From: Rhizobium sp. Root1334
GTDB lineage: Bacteria; Pseudomonadota; Alphaproteobacteria; Rhizobiales; Rhizobiaceae
Direction of reading: 5' to 3'
Assembly (NCBI RefSeq): GCF_001426665.1
Contig: NZ_LMEY01000009.1
Coordinates: 63,006 to 127,005, forward strand
DNA length: 64,000 bases
Below are positions 28,000 through 38,200 of the stretch, piece after piece. The notes beneath the pieces were generated by a model that made no database searches, was not told where the DNA came from, and was given only the letters and a program-made list of their open reading frames with translations. A program made the translations under genes and the position numbers. Positions within the stretch are counted from its first letter, which is position 1, and the number at the start of each line of letters is the position of its first letter.

Positions 28000-30185
28000 C
28001 GCGGAATGCGGGCGCAAAACCGCTCAACAGTTTTCCTCCTTCCGCCGGTGAACGCCCTTTGAAGGCGACGGAAACGGCAGTCGACTATCACGCGCTGAAC
28101 GCGATGCTGAACCTCTATGACGACGAGGGGAAGATCCAGCTCGACAAGGACCGGCTGGCCGCGAAGCAGTATTTCCTCCAGCACGTCAACCAGAACACCG
28201 TGTTCTTCCATAATCTCCGCGAGAAGCTCGATTATCTGGTAACGGAAGGCTACTACGAGCGCGAAGTCCTCGATCAGTATTCGTTCAATTTCGTGCGGGA
28301 CCTCTACGATCACGCCTACGCGAAGAAATTCCGCTTCCCGACCTTTCTCGGCGCGTTCAAGTATTACACCAGCTACACGCTCAAAACCTTTGACGGAAAA
28401 CGCTATCTCGAGCGTTACGAGGACCGCATCTGCATGGTGGCGCTGACGCTGGCGCAGGGCAATGAGGCGACTGCCCGCGACATGGTCGACGAGATCATTT
28501 CCGGCCGGTTCCAGCCGGCGACACCGACCTTCCTCAATGCCGGCAAGAAGCAGCGCGGCGAGCTCGTCTCGTGCTTCCTGCTGCGCGTCGAAGACAATAT
28601 GGAGAGCATCGCGCGCGGCATCAACTCGGCGCTGCAGCTGTCGAAGCGTGGCGGCGGCGTTGCCCTGTCGCTCACCAATATCCGCGAGGCCGGCGCCCCG
28701 ATCAAGCAGATCGAGAACCAGTCCTCCGGCATCATTCCCGTGATGAAGCTTCTGGAAGACAGTTTCTCCTATGCCAACCAGCTGGGCGCACGCCAGGGGG
28801 CAGGGGCTGTCTATCTGAATGCGCATCACCCCGACATCATGCGCTTCCTCGATACCAAGCGCGAAAACGCCGACGAGAAAATCCGTATCAAGACGCTGTC
28901 GCTCGGCGTTGTCGTGCCGGATATCACCTTCGAACTGGCGAAGAACAACGAGGATATGTACCTGTTTTCACCCTATGACGTCGAGCGCGTCTATGGTGTA
29001 CCGTTCACCGAAATCTCGGTAACGGAAAAATACCGCGAAATGGCGGATGACGCCCGCATCTCCAAGAAGAAGATCAAGGCGCGTGAGTTCTTCCAGGTGC
29101 TGGCCGAAATCCAGTTCGAGAGCGGCTACCCCTACATCATGTTCGAAGACACGGTGAACAAGGCGAACCCGATCGCCGGCCGCATCACCATGAGCAATCT
29201 CTGCTCGGAGATCCTGCAGGTGAGCGAAGCCAGCGAATACAATGACGACCTCTCCTACAAGGCCATGGGTAAGGACATTTCCTGCAATCTCGGCTCGCTG
29301 AACATTGCAGCTGCGATGGATAGCTCCGATTTCGGCAAGACCATCGAGACCTCGATCCGGGCGCTGACCGCCGTCTCCGACATGAGCCACATCTCCTCGG
29401 TTCCATCGATCGAGAAGGGCAATGACGATAGCCACGCCATCGGTCTTGGCCAGATGAACCTGCACGGCTATCTCGCCCGCGAGCGCGTCCACTACGGTTC
29501 GGACGAAGGCGTCGATTTTACCAATATGTATTTTTACACGGTGACGTACCATGCCATCCGGGCATCGAACCGGATTGCCGTCGAGCGTGGATCGAGCTTT
29601 AAGGGCTTTGAGAACTCGAAATATGCCTCCGGTGACTATTTCGACAAGTACACCGAACAGGAATGGGCACCGGCGACCGAGCGTGTGGCCGAACTGTTCG
29701 AGACCGCCGGCATCCACATCCCGACGCAGGAGGACTGGCTTGCGCTAAAAGCGGCCGTTATGTCGACAGGGCTCTACAACCAGAACCTCCAGGCCGTGCC
29801 GCCGACGGGATCGATCTCCTATATCAACCACTCGACGTCCTCGATCCATCCGATCGTCTCGAAGATCGAGATCCGCAAGGAAGGCAAGATCGGCCGCGTC
29901 TATTATCCGGCGCCGTACCTCACCAACGACAATCTCGACTATTACCAGGACGCCTATGAGATCGGGCCTGAGAAGATCATCGACACCTATGCGGCGGCAA
30001 CCCAACATGTCGATCAGGGCCTGTCTCTGACCCTGTTCTTCCGCGATACCGCGACGACACGCGATATCAACAAAGCGCAGATCTATGCCTGGAAGAAGGG
30101 CATCAAGACGATCTACTACATCCGCCTTCGCCAGATGGCGCTTTCCGGCACCGAGGTGCAGGGCTGCGTGTCGTGTACGCTTTGA
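27978..30185 (+). CDS. nrdE: Class Ib ribonucleotide reductase, alpha subunit
   Basis: Catalytic subunit reducing ribonucleoside diphosphates. The 735-aa protein begins at TTG 27978 (no ATG fits the N-terminus, which matches rhizobial NrdE text). Visible are [20 protein letters not shown] near residue 195 with a redox cysteine, the radical site [10 protein letters not shown] near 405 with Asn-Cys-Glu, [13 protein letters not shown] near 435, and the C-terminal CVSC pair that accepts electrons from NrdH. It overlaps nrdI, so translation is coupled; TTG may limit expression. Confidence 0.94.
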   Translation: MDVSETLTRNAGAKPLNSFPPSAGERPLKATETAVDYHALNAMLNLYDDEGKIQLDKDRLAAKQYFLQHVNQNTVFFHNLREKLDYLVTEGYYEREVLDQYSFNFVRDLYDHAYAKKFRFPTFLGAFKYYTSYTLKTFDGKRYLERYEDRICMVALTLAQGNEATARDMVDEIISGRFQPATPTFLNAGKKQRGELVSCFLLRVEDNMESIARGINSALQLSKRGGGVALSLTNIREAGAPIKQIENQSSGIIPVMKLLEDSFSYANQLGARQGAGAVYLNAHHPDIMRFLDTKRENADEKIRIKTLSLGVVVPDITFELAKNNEDMYLFSPYDVERVYGVPFTEISVTEKYREMADDARISKKKIKAREFFQVLAEIQFESGYPYIMFEDTVNKANPIAGRITMSNLCSEILQVSEASEYNDDLSYKAMGKDISCNLGSLNIAAAMDSSDFGKTIETSIRALTAVSDMSHISSVPSIEKGNDDSHAIGLGQMNLHGYLARERVHYGSDEGVDFTNMYFYTVTYHAIRASNRIAVERGSSFKGFENSKYASGDYFDKYTEQEWAPATERVAELFETAGIHIPTQEDWLALKAAVMSTGLYNQNLQAVPPTGSISYINHSTSSIHPIVSKIEIRKEGKIGRVYYPAPYLTNDNLDYYQDAYEIGPEKIIDTYAAATQHVDQGLSLTLFFRDTATTRDINKAQIYAWKKGIKTIYYIRLRQMALSGTEVQGCVSCTL

Positions 30186-30217
30186 TTTGAGGCGTCTCAG
30201 CCACGCTTGAGTCCGGA

Positions 30218-30322
30218 GCCCCCTCATCCGCCTGCCGGCACCTTCTCCCCGATGGGGAGAAGGGACAAGCGGCTGGCGCGAGGTTCTCCTCTCCCCACGG
30301 GGAGAGGGCTGGGTGAGGGGGC
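30218..30322. repeat. Rhizobial palindromic intergenic repeat between nrdE and nrdF
   Basis: A 105-bp mosaic element bounded by GCCCCCTCA (30218-30226) and its reverse complement TGAGGGGGC (30314-30322). Inside are two perfect hairpins: CCTTCTCCCC/GGGGAGAAGG at 30241-30263 and CTCTCCCC/GGGGAGAG at 30289-30306. Such CTCCCC-rich elements are scattered through rhizobial genomes. It lies within the nrd transcript and could affect the ratio of the two subunits. Confidence 0.85.
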
Positions 30323-30336
30323 CGGGCGCTCAGTAA

Positions 30337-31335
<999 letters not shown>

Positions 31336-31413
31336 ACGGTTTCCCTTCGGCAGTTGGCTCACCGGGCACAAGCGGCGCACTTTCACGTGCGTGATGTCGT
31401 CTGCAAGGCAATT

Positions 31414-31429
31414 GTAACCGTAACGTACT
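31414..31429 (+). promoter_or_regulatory. Shared upstream motif, copy 1
   Basis: GTAACCGTAACGTACT, a tandem GTAAC word six bases apart, 113 bases ahead of the small ORF at 31542. A second copy with one change lies at 33844. A related GTAACCGTTAG occurs at 31464. Possible regulator site; identity unknown. Confidence 0.35.
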
Positions 31430-31541
31430 CCCGCCCGACCGGAAAAAGCGCATAGGTATCTGGGTAACCGTTAGAGGCCTGCCTTAAACGGAGCGGTAAA
31501 CTGACAGGCATGCATCCTCGGCCAAACCAGGTACCAGATTG

Positions 31542-31808
31542 ATGTCGACAGACACGGCGCAGAAGGGTTTGTGGAAGCTGATGCTGAGGTTACCCGCCCT
31601 GCGCGGGCAGCTTCAGATTCTCAGTGTGCGGAATACGAGTTTGCTCAGTCTTTGCGACGCTTTCCAGGATGCAAGCTCCACTCTCGATTCCTTGAGAAAG
31701 GGTCCGGACGCGGATAGTGCGATCATTCGCGAGTATGAGATACTGTGTAGCGAAATCGAGAGCGAAGTGATCGAGATCTGTCTGAGCGAACAGACAAAAC
31801 CACGCTGA
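31542..31808 (+). CDS. Small hypothetical protein, 88 aa
   Basis: Starts MSTDTAQKGLWKLMLRLPAL and is mostly helical and leucine-rich, with an acidic stretch EYEILCSEIESEVIEICLSE near the C-terminus. No signal peptide or membrane span. It is separated by about 200 bases on both sides, so it is monocistronic. I do not recognise a family. Codon use (GC third positions) is weaker than in the nrd genes, but the frame is clean. Confidence 0.5.
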   Translation: MSTDTAQKGLWKLMLRLPALRGQLQILSVRNTSLLSLCDAFQDASSTLDSLRKGPDADSAIIREYEILCSEIESEVIEICLSEQTKPR

Positions 31809-32006
31809 GATACTGGCACATTCTTTTGTTTAGCCTGTATTTTGCGCCTGCTCCAAAGCAGGACGCCAGTGTGCCAAATTATCACTTTTGAAACAGTCAA
31901 CGGAATTTTTAGCGTTTTAGGTCGCGGTACTTCAGCAAAGGGCGGTTGACTGGCATGCGGATTTTGTGCGGTACTGTGACCTCAGGTTGAAAACTTGGGG
32001 GCAGGC

Positions 32007-33767
32007 ATGAGCGGCGAGCGTAAAATCGATCGATCATTCTGCGAACATATCGACTTGGCAGAGGCGCAGGCCGAAATTGACCGTCTGCTCGCGGATTCCC
32101 GCTTTCAATCTCCGGAACGCAACCGGAATTTTCTGCGTTTCATTGCATCGGAGTATTTCGAAGGCAGGGCCGAGGCGATCAAGGCCTACACGATCGCCGT
32201 CGATGTGTTCGGTCGTCCAGCCGATTTCGATGCGTCGGTTGATCCGATCGTGCGCATCGAAGCGACCAGGCTGCGCGCCGCGCTGACGCAATATTATGAG
32301 GTTCACGGAAGCGACACCGGCATCCGCGTTGATCTTCCGCGGGGCCGGTACGTTCCTGTCTTCTCCCGCATGGCGCCAAACGACATGACCAGCCCCGTGG
32401 CAGAAACCGCTGCGCCGGATTTATCTCATCATACACCAAGCTTGGAAGAGAGGTCGAACCGGCGGTTTTGGAGCGCCCATACCGGGCTCGCTCTGACCTG
32501 GCTGCTGGTCGGTATTGGCATTGCCGCCTATGCTCTGACGATAGGACTTGATGCCTGGAACAAAAATTCCTTGAGGCAGAAGCCGTTGATTTCCATAGTG
32601 TTGGACGGCGACGAAGATATGCCACAGCGGGAAGTTGGCAAGTTCCGGGATTATCTCACGGTGGCAATCTCGCAGTTCCAGACTGTCCGGCTTGCATCTC
32701 CCGGCGCTGCGGTGGTTGCTGCTTCACTGGGCGAATGGTCTCCCCCAAAACTGGTCTCGGCCATGCGGGGCCAGCGGGTGGCTGATGATTACCATATTAC
32801 GCTCAAGTACCAGGGGAAGGGCAGCCAAAGCTCCATCTGGTGGCAAGTTGCGGCTGCGTCCAGCGGAGAGATTTTGTTGTCGGGTATCGAGAAGCCGCTC
32901 CGGCCGGGGTCGCCCGTCTTTTCTTCAAGTGAGAACTTGGCGAACCGGCTGGCGCGGACGCTTGTGGGAACCCGTGGCGTCATCAACACCATTGAAACAC
33001 AGCATGAATTCGATGCACCCTCGCTTGGTAACGGCTGCACCTTGAGAGCGATCGCGGCAGGCGACCGTGGAAACGAGGCAGGAATTGCGGATGCCCGCAG
33101 CTGCCTTGAACGGACATTGGCTATTGTGCCCAACGATGCTGCAGCCAAGGCGGAACTGGCAATTGTCCTGCTTGCACAGGACCCGGTAGAGGCGCCGACC
33201 GATCTCTCCGCCCGGGCCTCTAAGCTGTCCGGCGATGCGGTGAAGCTCTCGCCCTTTTCCGGCCGCAGCAAATACGCGCTGATGATGAGCCAGTTCCGGG
33301 CCGGCCAGACGGAGGCCGCAATTGAGACGGGATATGCAGCGCTTGCCCTCAATCCCAACAATAGCGATATCACCGCACGGCTGGGGCTCTATCTCTTTAC
33401 CGCGGGGCGTTGGGAAGACGGCGCCGGCCTTGCCGTGCAATCCGCCCAGATGGACCAGAATGCCGCACCGGACAGCCTGCTCACCCGCGCACTGAATGCT
33501 TACCGCCTGGGGCGCTTCGATGATGCGCTGACCCTCTCACGGCAGTTGAATGTAGCGGATGACTATGTCGTTTACGCAGTCCAGGCTGCTACAGCCGGCC
33601 AATTGGGCAGGGCCGAAGACGCGCGATTGGCGTTAGCCAGCCTCGGCGCCGGCCGCGCCGATTTCGGCGGCGCATTTCGTAAGAGTATGAATGCCCGGCA
33701 TTTCACGGCCGGACTGACCGATCTTCTCGAGATCGGCGTGCTGAAGGCGCAGGCACTGAATTCCTGA
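32007..33767 (+). CDS. Membrane-anchored TPR protein with N-terminal DNA-binding-like domain
   Basis: 586 aa from ATG 32007. The N-terminal ~110 residues (SPERNRNFLRFIASEYFEGR, then DFDASVDPIVRIEATRLRAA and LPRGRYVPVF) match a module found ahead of TPR or cyclase domains in rhizobial proteins, often annotated adenylate cyclase-like though no cyclase residues are present. One membrane span lies around residues 158-180 (ALTWLLVGIGIAAYALTIGL). The C-terminal half carries degenerate TPRs from about residue 350. That layout resembles CadC-type sensors. Function unknown. Confidence 0.65.
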   Translation: MSGERKIDRSFCEHIDLAEAQAEIDRLLADSRFQSPERNRNFLRFIASEYFEGRAEAIKAYTIAVDVFGRPADFDASVDPIVRIEATRLRAALTQYYEVHGSDTGIRVDLPRGRYVPVFSRMAPNDMTSPVAETAAPDLSHHTPSLEERSNRRFWSAHTGLALTWLLVGIGIAAYALTIGLDAWNKNSLRQKPLISIVLDGDEDMPQREVGKFRDYLTVAISQFQTVRLASPGAAVVAASLGEWSPPKLVSAMRGQRVADDYHITLKYQGKGSQSSIWWQVAAASSGEILLSGIEKPLRPGSPVFSSSENLANRLARTLVGTRGVINTIETQHEFDAPSLGNGCTLRAIAAGDRGNEAGIADARSCLERTLAIVPNDAAAKAELAIVLLAQDPVEAPTDLSARASKLSGDAVKLSPFSGRSKYALMMSQFRAGQTEAAIETGYAALALNPNNSDITARLGLYLFTAGRWEDGAGLAVQSAQMDQNAAPDSLLTRALNAYRLGRFDDALTLSRQLNVADDYVVYAVQAATAGQLGRAEDARLALASLGAGRADFGGAFRKSMNARHFTAGLTDLLEIGVLKAQALNS

Positions 33768-33843
33768 AACCAGCCGCCGTGCCGGGTCTGCTTTCGCCCA
33801 TGCCCGGACCGCACCGGTTCGGTGTTTTCCCGATATCGTAAAA

Positions 33844-33859
33844 GTAACTGTAACGTACT
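33844..33859 (+). promoter_or_regulatory. Shared upstream motif, copy 2
   Basis: GTAACTGTAACGTACT, 15 of 16 bases equal to the copy at 31414. It lies about 114 bases ahead of the ATG at 33958, the same distance as copy 1 from its gene (113). Likely a common control element. Confidence 0.4.
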
Positions 33860-33957
33860 TGTATCAGCGCGCCATCGTGCAAGGCTTCCAAGCATGTTTC
33901 GCCGCGAGCCTAGCGGGAACGTGACGGCACATCATGCCCATGACAAGGATGAGAACG

Positions 33958-36546
33958 ATGGTCAGATTTGGTTTTGTGCTCATGACCGCCGCATTGACGG
34001 CTAGCTCCGCTTTGGCGGGACCTGCAGTCACGACGGCGAATGTGAATTTCCGTTCAGGCCCTGGCACGGGGTTCGATAGCCTCGGCCAGCTTGTCGAGGG
34101 CACCACCGTTGATCTGGGCGAGTGCGACGACAGCGGCGCGTGGTGTGCGGTTTCGCTCAAGGGCGAACAGGGCTTCGTCAGCGGCAAATATCTCAACCAG
34201 GCCGACGCGACGACGGACCGCCCGGGCTGGCCGCGGATCTACACCACGGACGGCGGCGCCGAGATCACGCTCTATCAACCGCAGATCACCGATTGGAGGG
34301 ATTTCACCACGCTCTCGGCGCTGATCGCCACCGAATACAAGCCAACCAAGGATGCAAAGCCGATCTTCGGCGTCATCGGCGTCAGCGCAGACACGGTATC
34401 CGATGCGGAGGCCGGCACCGTCATCCTCAGTAATATCAAGGCCACGGAGATCAATTTTTCAGCACTCGACCGGAGCCAGATTTCCGATCTGTCGCTGGAA
34501 GTCGGCAAGCTGATGCCGACAGGCAATCTGACCTATCCCGAGGAGCGCCTGACAGCCAGTCTTGCCGATTACAAGCGTATGGACGACGTTCAAGGCTTGA
34601 AATCGGACCCGCCGCCGATCTTCATCAGCGAGACACCGGCTATTTTGCTGCAGATGGACGGCAAGCCCGTGCTTGCTCCAGTCAAGGGCTCGGCGGGGCT
34701 CTCTTTCGCGGTTAATACCAATTGGGATCTGTTTCAGGCCGATGCGGACAAGAGCTATTATCTGCGTGATGACAAGACCTGGCTGACCTCCAAGGATCTG
34801 GCCGCTGGATGGCAGGTCGCGGCAACCCTTCCGAACGCATTGACGAACCTGCCCGATGACGACAACTGGAAAGCTGCCCGCACGGCCATTCCGCTGACGG
34901 CGGTGGAAGGTTACAAACTGCCCAAGGTCGTCTATTCGGAAACACCGGCCGAACTGATCCAGTTCGAAGGCGAGCCGAAGCTGGAACCCGTCAAAGGCAC
35001 TGCGCTGAAATGGGCGTCGAATTCCGCCAGCGACGTGTTTTATGACGAAAAGGGCAAGCAATGGTATGTGCTTCTGTCCGGCCGCTGGTTCTCTGCGGCT
35101 TCGCTCGACGGCCCCTGGACGTTTGCAACGCCGAACCTGCCGGCGGATTTCCAGAACATTCCGGATGATGCGCCCTATTATGCGGTGCGGGCATCGGTAC
35201 CGGGCACTTCGGAAAATGCCGAGGCGCGGCTGAAGGCCAGCATCCCACAAACCGCCCGTGTCTCCACCGACGGATCGGTGAAGGTCGATGTTTCCTACAG
35301 CGGGGAGCCGAAATTCGAACCGATCGACGGTACCTCGCTCTCCTATGCGGTGAATACCAATGAGCAGGTCATCAAGGTTGGCGACACGTATTTCGTCCTG
35401 AAGGATGGTGTCTGGTTCGAAGGCCCAACCCCCACTGGCCCGTTTGCCGTCGCCAAGGCTGTACCGGACGAAATCTACAAAATCCCACCTTCCTCGCCGG
35501 TCTACAACGCCACCTATGTGCGCGTTTACCAGTCGGAACCGGATGCGGTCTGGTACGGATATACCATGGGCTATCTCGGCGCCTATCTGGCCTGGGATAC
35601 GTTTGTTTATGGCACCGGTTGGGCCTATGACGACTATTGGGATTACGGCTGGGCCGGCGGCGGCTATATGCCCTATTATCCGCGCCCGGTGAGCTATGGC
35701 GTCGGCGCCTTCTACAACCCAGCTTTTGGAACCTTCGGCCGCTACGGCTATGCCTATGGTCCCTATCGCGGCATTGCAGGCGGAGCGGCCTATAATCCCC
35801 GTACCGGCACCTACATTCGCGGCGGGGCCATTTCAGGCCCGGCGGGAGAGCGTGGCTTTATCGCGGCTTATAATCCGCGCACCGGAAACGGCGTGATGGC
35901 GCGCGGCGGCCACAATGTCTATGGCTCTTGGGGATCTGCCAATGTCAAGCATGGCTCCGATTTTGCTCATATCGCCGGTGGGACCAACGCCGGAGGCGGT
36001 AACGTTCACTGGCGCAACTCCGACGGTAATCATGGCTTTGTCGCCGGCGGCAAGGGCGGCGATATCTATGCCGGACGCGATGGCAACGTTTACCGCCGCG
36101 ACAATGGCCAATGGCAGAAGCACACGCCAGATGGCTGGAACCCGGTGCAGAAGCCATCGACCGACAATCTGAAGCAGCATGGCGAGAATTTCGCCGCCAA
36201 GCATCCGGATGCCGCCCAGAAAATCGGCCAGAACCGCGATGCGGTGAAGCCGGTCCAGCGGCACACCAACCGCGTCCGGCCGGCGGCGCCGGACAATCTC
36301 GGCCTTGACCGTGCCGGCCGTCAGATCGGCAACCAGCGTGCCTTCCAGCAAGACATGATCCGCCGCCCATCACGGGGTGGTTTCGATGGCGGCGATTTCC
36401 AGCGCGGCGGCGGTTTTGGCGGCGGTGGCTTCGGCGGTGGCGGCTTCCATGGCGGTGGTGATTTTGGTGGTGGCGGTTTCCACGGGGGCGGGGGCTTTCA
36501 TGGGGGTGGCGGCTTCCATGGAGGTGGCGGCTTCCGCCGCCGCTGA
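33958..36546 (+). CDS. Large secreted SH3-domain protein with triple internal repeat and glycine-rich tail
   Basis: 862 aa with a signal peptide (MVRFGFVLMTAALTASSALA). Residues 25-80 form a bacterial SH3 domain (VNFRSGPGTGFDSLGQLVEG). Three related beta-rich repeats follow from about residue 215 to 520, each with GxPxxxPVKG/PIDG, NT/NS..D.F and a Trp-rich strand. After a Tyr/Gly/Trp-rich linker (YDDYWDYGWAGGGYMPYYPR) the tail is GGGFGGGGF-type repeat ending GGGFRRR. I chose ATG 33958 over three earlier in-frame ATGs because AAGGA precedes it and the signal peptide starts there. Probably periplasmic or surface-attached; role unknown. Confidence 0.75.
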   Translation: MVRFGFVLMTAALTASSALAGPAVTTANVNFRSGPGTGFDSLGQLVEGTTVDLGECDDSGAWCAVSLKGEQGFVSGKYLNQADATTDRPGWPRIYTTDGGAEITLYQPQITDWRDFTTLSALIATEYKPTKDAKPIFGVIGVSADTVSDAEAGTVILSNIKATEINFSALDRSQISDLSLEVGKLMPTGNLTYPEERLTASLADYKRMDDVQGLKSDPPPIFISETPAILLQMDGKPVLAPVKGSAGLSFAVNTNWDLFQADADKSYYLRDDKTWLTSKDLAAGWQVAATLPNALTNLPDDDNWKAARTAIPLTAVEGYKLPKVVYSETPAELIQFEGEPKLEPVKGTALKWASNSASDVFYDEKGKQWYVLLSGRWFSAASLDGPWTFATPNLPADFQNIPDDAPYYAVRASVPGTSENAEARLKASIPQTARVSTDGSVKVDVSYSGEPKFEPIDGTSLSYAVNTNEQVIKVGDTYFVLKDGVWFEGPTPTGPFAVAKAVPDEIYKIPPSSPVYNATYVRVYQSEPDAVWYGYTMGYLGAYLAWDTFVYGTGWAYDDYWDYGWAGGGYMPYYPRPVSYGVGAFYNPAFGTFGRYGYAYGPYRGIAGGAAYNPRTGTYIRGGAISGPAGERGFIAAYNPRTGNGVMARGGHNVYGSWGSANVKHGSDFAHIAGGTNAGGGNVHWRNSDGNHGFVAGGKGGDIYAGRDGNVYRRDNGQWQKHTPDGWNPVQKPSTDNLKQHGENFAAKHPDAAQKIGQNRDAVKPVQRHTNRVRPAAPDNLGLDRAGRQIGNQRAFQQDMIRRPSRGGFDGGDFQRGGGFGGGGFGGGGFHGGGDFGGGGFHGGGGFHGGGGFHGGGGFRRR

Positions 36547-36682
36547 CCGTCTGGTTCATCCACCGTCCGGAGCATCCGCCTTCGGACGGTGCTTGCCTTC
36601 AACCCGGCGCGGTCGCCGAACGAGACTGGCCAATCCTGTTCCGAACGCTGTTGCCCATGTCGCAGAAGCATGACGATCGAGG

Positions 36683-36950
36683 ATGCGAGATGGCAGGCAG
36701 CCTTGGACCTTATGTCCGATGTTGAAAGCGCGGGCGGAAAAAGCGATTGTGGTTCAGGGCGATGTCCCCGCCAGCGGCATTCCTGGCCGTGTCGCAACCT
36801 CCGAGATGAGCGACGCGCATGACGAGCGTGTCATGGACTTCAATGCCCGTTCCGTGTTGGCCGCGACCCGCTCGGCCCCTCCCGGCTGAAGAAAAAGGGC
36901 GGTTTCATCATCAGCACGACCTCGAAAGCCGAATGCCTCGTCTTAAATAC
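36683..36950 (+). pseudogene. Decayed short-chain dehydrogenase (SDR) remnant
   Basis: In one frame KAIVVQGDV is the SDR cofactor region and DERVMDFNARSVLAATRSA is the helix before the catalytic segment. A frame change is then needed to read LKKKGGFIISTTSKA, the catalytic-serine strand. Most of the Rossmann start and the whole C-terminus are missing. Nothing else is recognised between 36547 and 36986 apart from a weak ACCGTCCG/CGGACGGT hairpin at 36562-36590. Confidence 0.55.
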
Positions 36951-36986
36951 AGGGCCTTGGCCTCGATAATGGTAACCGCCCGATTG

Positions 36987-37283
36987 CTACCGCGGAGATT
37001 TTGCTTTGATGCGAGCAACGAGTTGTTCGTCGTCCACGAAACTGTCGAGGAAGTCGTTCCATTCGTCGGGTGACCGGCGCGCGTGGGAGAGCATCTGCTC
37101 GAGTTCTTCCATGCCATCGTCTGTGAGCGCGGTGACGGATCCGTCGTCCCCAGTGTAGACGGTAATGATGTTGCCGTAGCTCAGATTATCGTCGTTGGAG
37201 ACGATTGCCTGCAGAAGCTCTGGATCCTCTTCGAGAACCTGCGCGACAAATTTGATTGTGCGGACGTAGGTAATTGTTGCCAT
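36987..37283 (-). CDS. Small acidic hypothetical protein coupled to the IS66 transposase tail
   Basis: 98 aa from ATG 37283: MATITYVRTIKFVAQVLEED, then ILxxND-like VSNDDNLSYGNIITVYTGDD and a helical, acidic C-terminus (SPDEWNDFLDSFVDDEQLVA). The ATG overlaps the stop of the upstream IS66 transposase fragment by one base. Similar small ORFs follow IS66 transposases in rhizobia as I recall them, so it may be an IS66 passenger gene. Function unknown. Confidence 0.6.
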   Translation of the reverse strand: MATITYVRTIKFVAQVLEEDPELLQAIVSNDDNLSYGNIITVYTGDDGSVTALTDDGMEELEQMLSHARRSPDEWNDFLDSFVDDEQLVARIKAKSPR

Positions 37284-37417
37284 CAGGCTGCCTCGGCGGT
37301 GATTGTGGCGATCGGCGACCAGTTCCAGGGAAGCAATTCGTCTAACCGATTGATCTTGTGATCGTGAATGCGGTCGAACACGTCGGCCAAGTAAGCCTGC
37401 GGATCGAGACCATTCAT
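37283..37417 (-). mobile_element. IS66-family transposase, C-terminal fragment
   Basis: Reading the minus strand gives [20 protein letters not shown] then [15 protein letters not shown], the typical end of IS66 TnpC proteins. Only about 45 residues remain; the rest is replaced by the IS256-type element next to it. Too short for transposition. Confidence 0.85.
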
Positions 37418-37486
37418 CTGATCGTGTCCCAGGGGGTGGTGTAGCTTCGGCGTTCGCCGTGCTCTCCGGTCGAGGCCGGGAGTGGA

Positions 37487-38200
37487 TCAACTCGCCGCAG
37501 CGGGCAGGCTGATGAGCGGATCATCGCTCATTGCGGCCACAGTCTCAAGTGTCATGTAGCGGGACCTCTGGACGGCCCACTCATCGTTGTGTTCTAGCAG
37601 GAGCGCGCCCACGAGCCGGACGATGGCATCGTCGTTGGGAAAGATGCCGACGACGTCGGTTCGTTTCTTGATCTCGCCGTTGAGGCGTTCGATTGGGTTT
37701 GTCGAGTGGAGCTTGGTCCAGTGCTGCTTGGGAAAGGTCATGTAAGCCAGCACGTCCTGTTCGGCGCTGTCCATGAGGGTGGCGAGCTTCGGCACCTTCG
37801 GCCTGAGCTGGTCGGCGACGCTGCGCCACTGGGTGCTTGCGGCCTCTGGCGTGTCCTGCGCGAAGGCGGTGGCGATAAAGGCCGACACGACGCGTCGCCC
37901 GCTCTTTCCGGCATGAGCCAATGCATTGCGCATGAAGTGGACCCGGCAACGCTGCCATGTGGCCGACAAGACCTTGGAGACGGCCGCCTTGATGCCTTCA
38001 TGAGCATCGGAGACGACGAGCTTGACGCCGCTGAGGCCTCGACGGGTCAGCTTGCGCAGGAACTCCGTCCATATCGGCTCGGCCTCTGATGTGCCGATCT
38101 CCATGCCCAGCACCTCGCGCCGGCCGTCGGTGTTGACGCCGACGGCGATGATGATGGCAACGGAAACGATGCGGCCGCCACGCCGGACCTTCAGATAGGT
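37487..38200 (-). mobile_element. IS256-family transposase, C-terminal part, interrupted by a group II intron
   Basis: Reads TYLKVRRGGRIVSVAIIIAV, GVNTDGRREVLGMEIGTSEA, then VVSDAHEGIKAAVSKVL (central Asp), RCRVHFMRNALAHAGK, HSTNPIERLNGEIKKRTDVV (the Glu region) to a normal stop at 37487. The N-terminal part is absent: at the ATYLKV position, where intact proteins read (D)ATYLKV, the sequence changes to group II intron. About 237 residues remain of an expected ~400. Inactive. Confidence 0.88.

Noticed and set aside
36390..36540. Tandem GGTGGCGGTTTC-like DNA repeats
   Set aside because: They are simply the coding sequence of the glycine-rich protein tail, not a separate repeat array or CRISPR.
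36562..36590. ACCGTCCG/CGGACGGT hairpin after the secreted SH3 protein gene
   Set aside because: 13-base loop and no T run; not convincing as a terminator.
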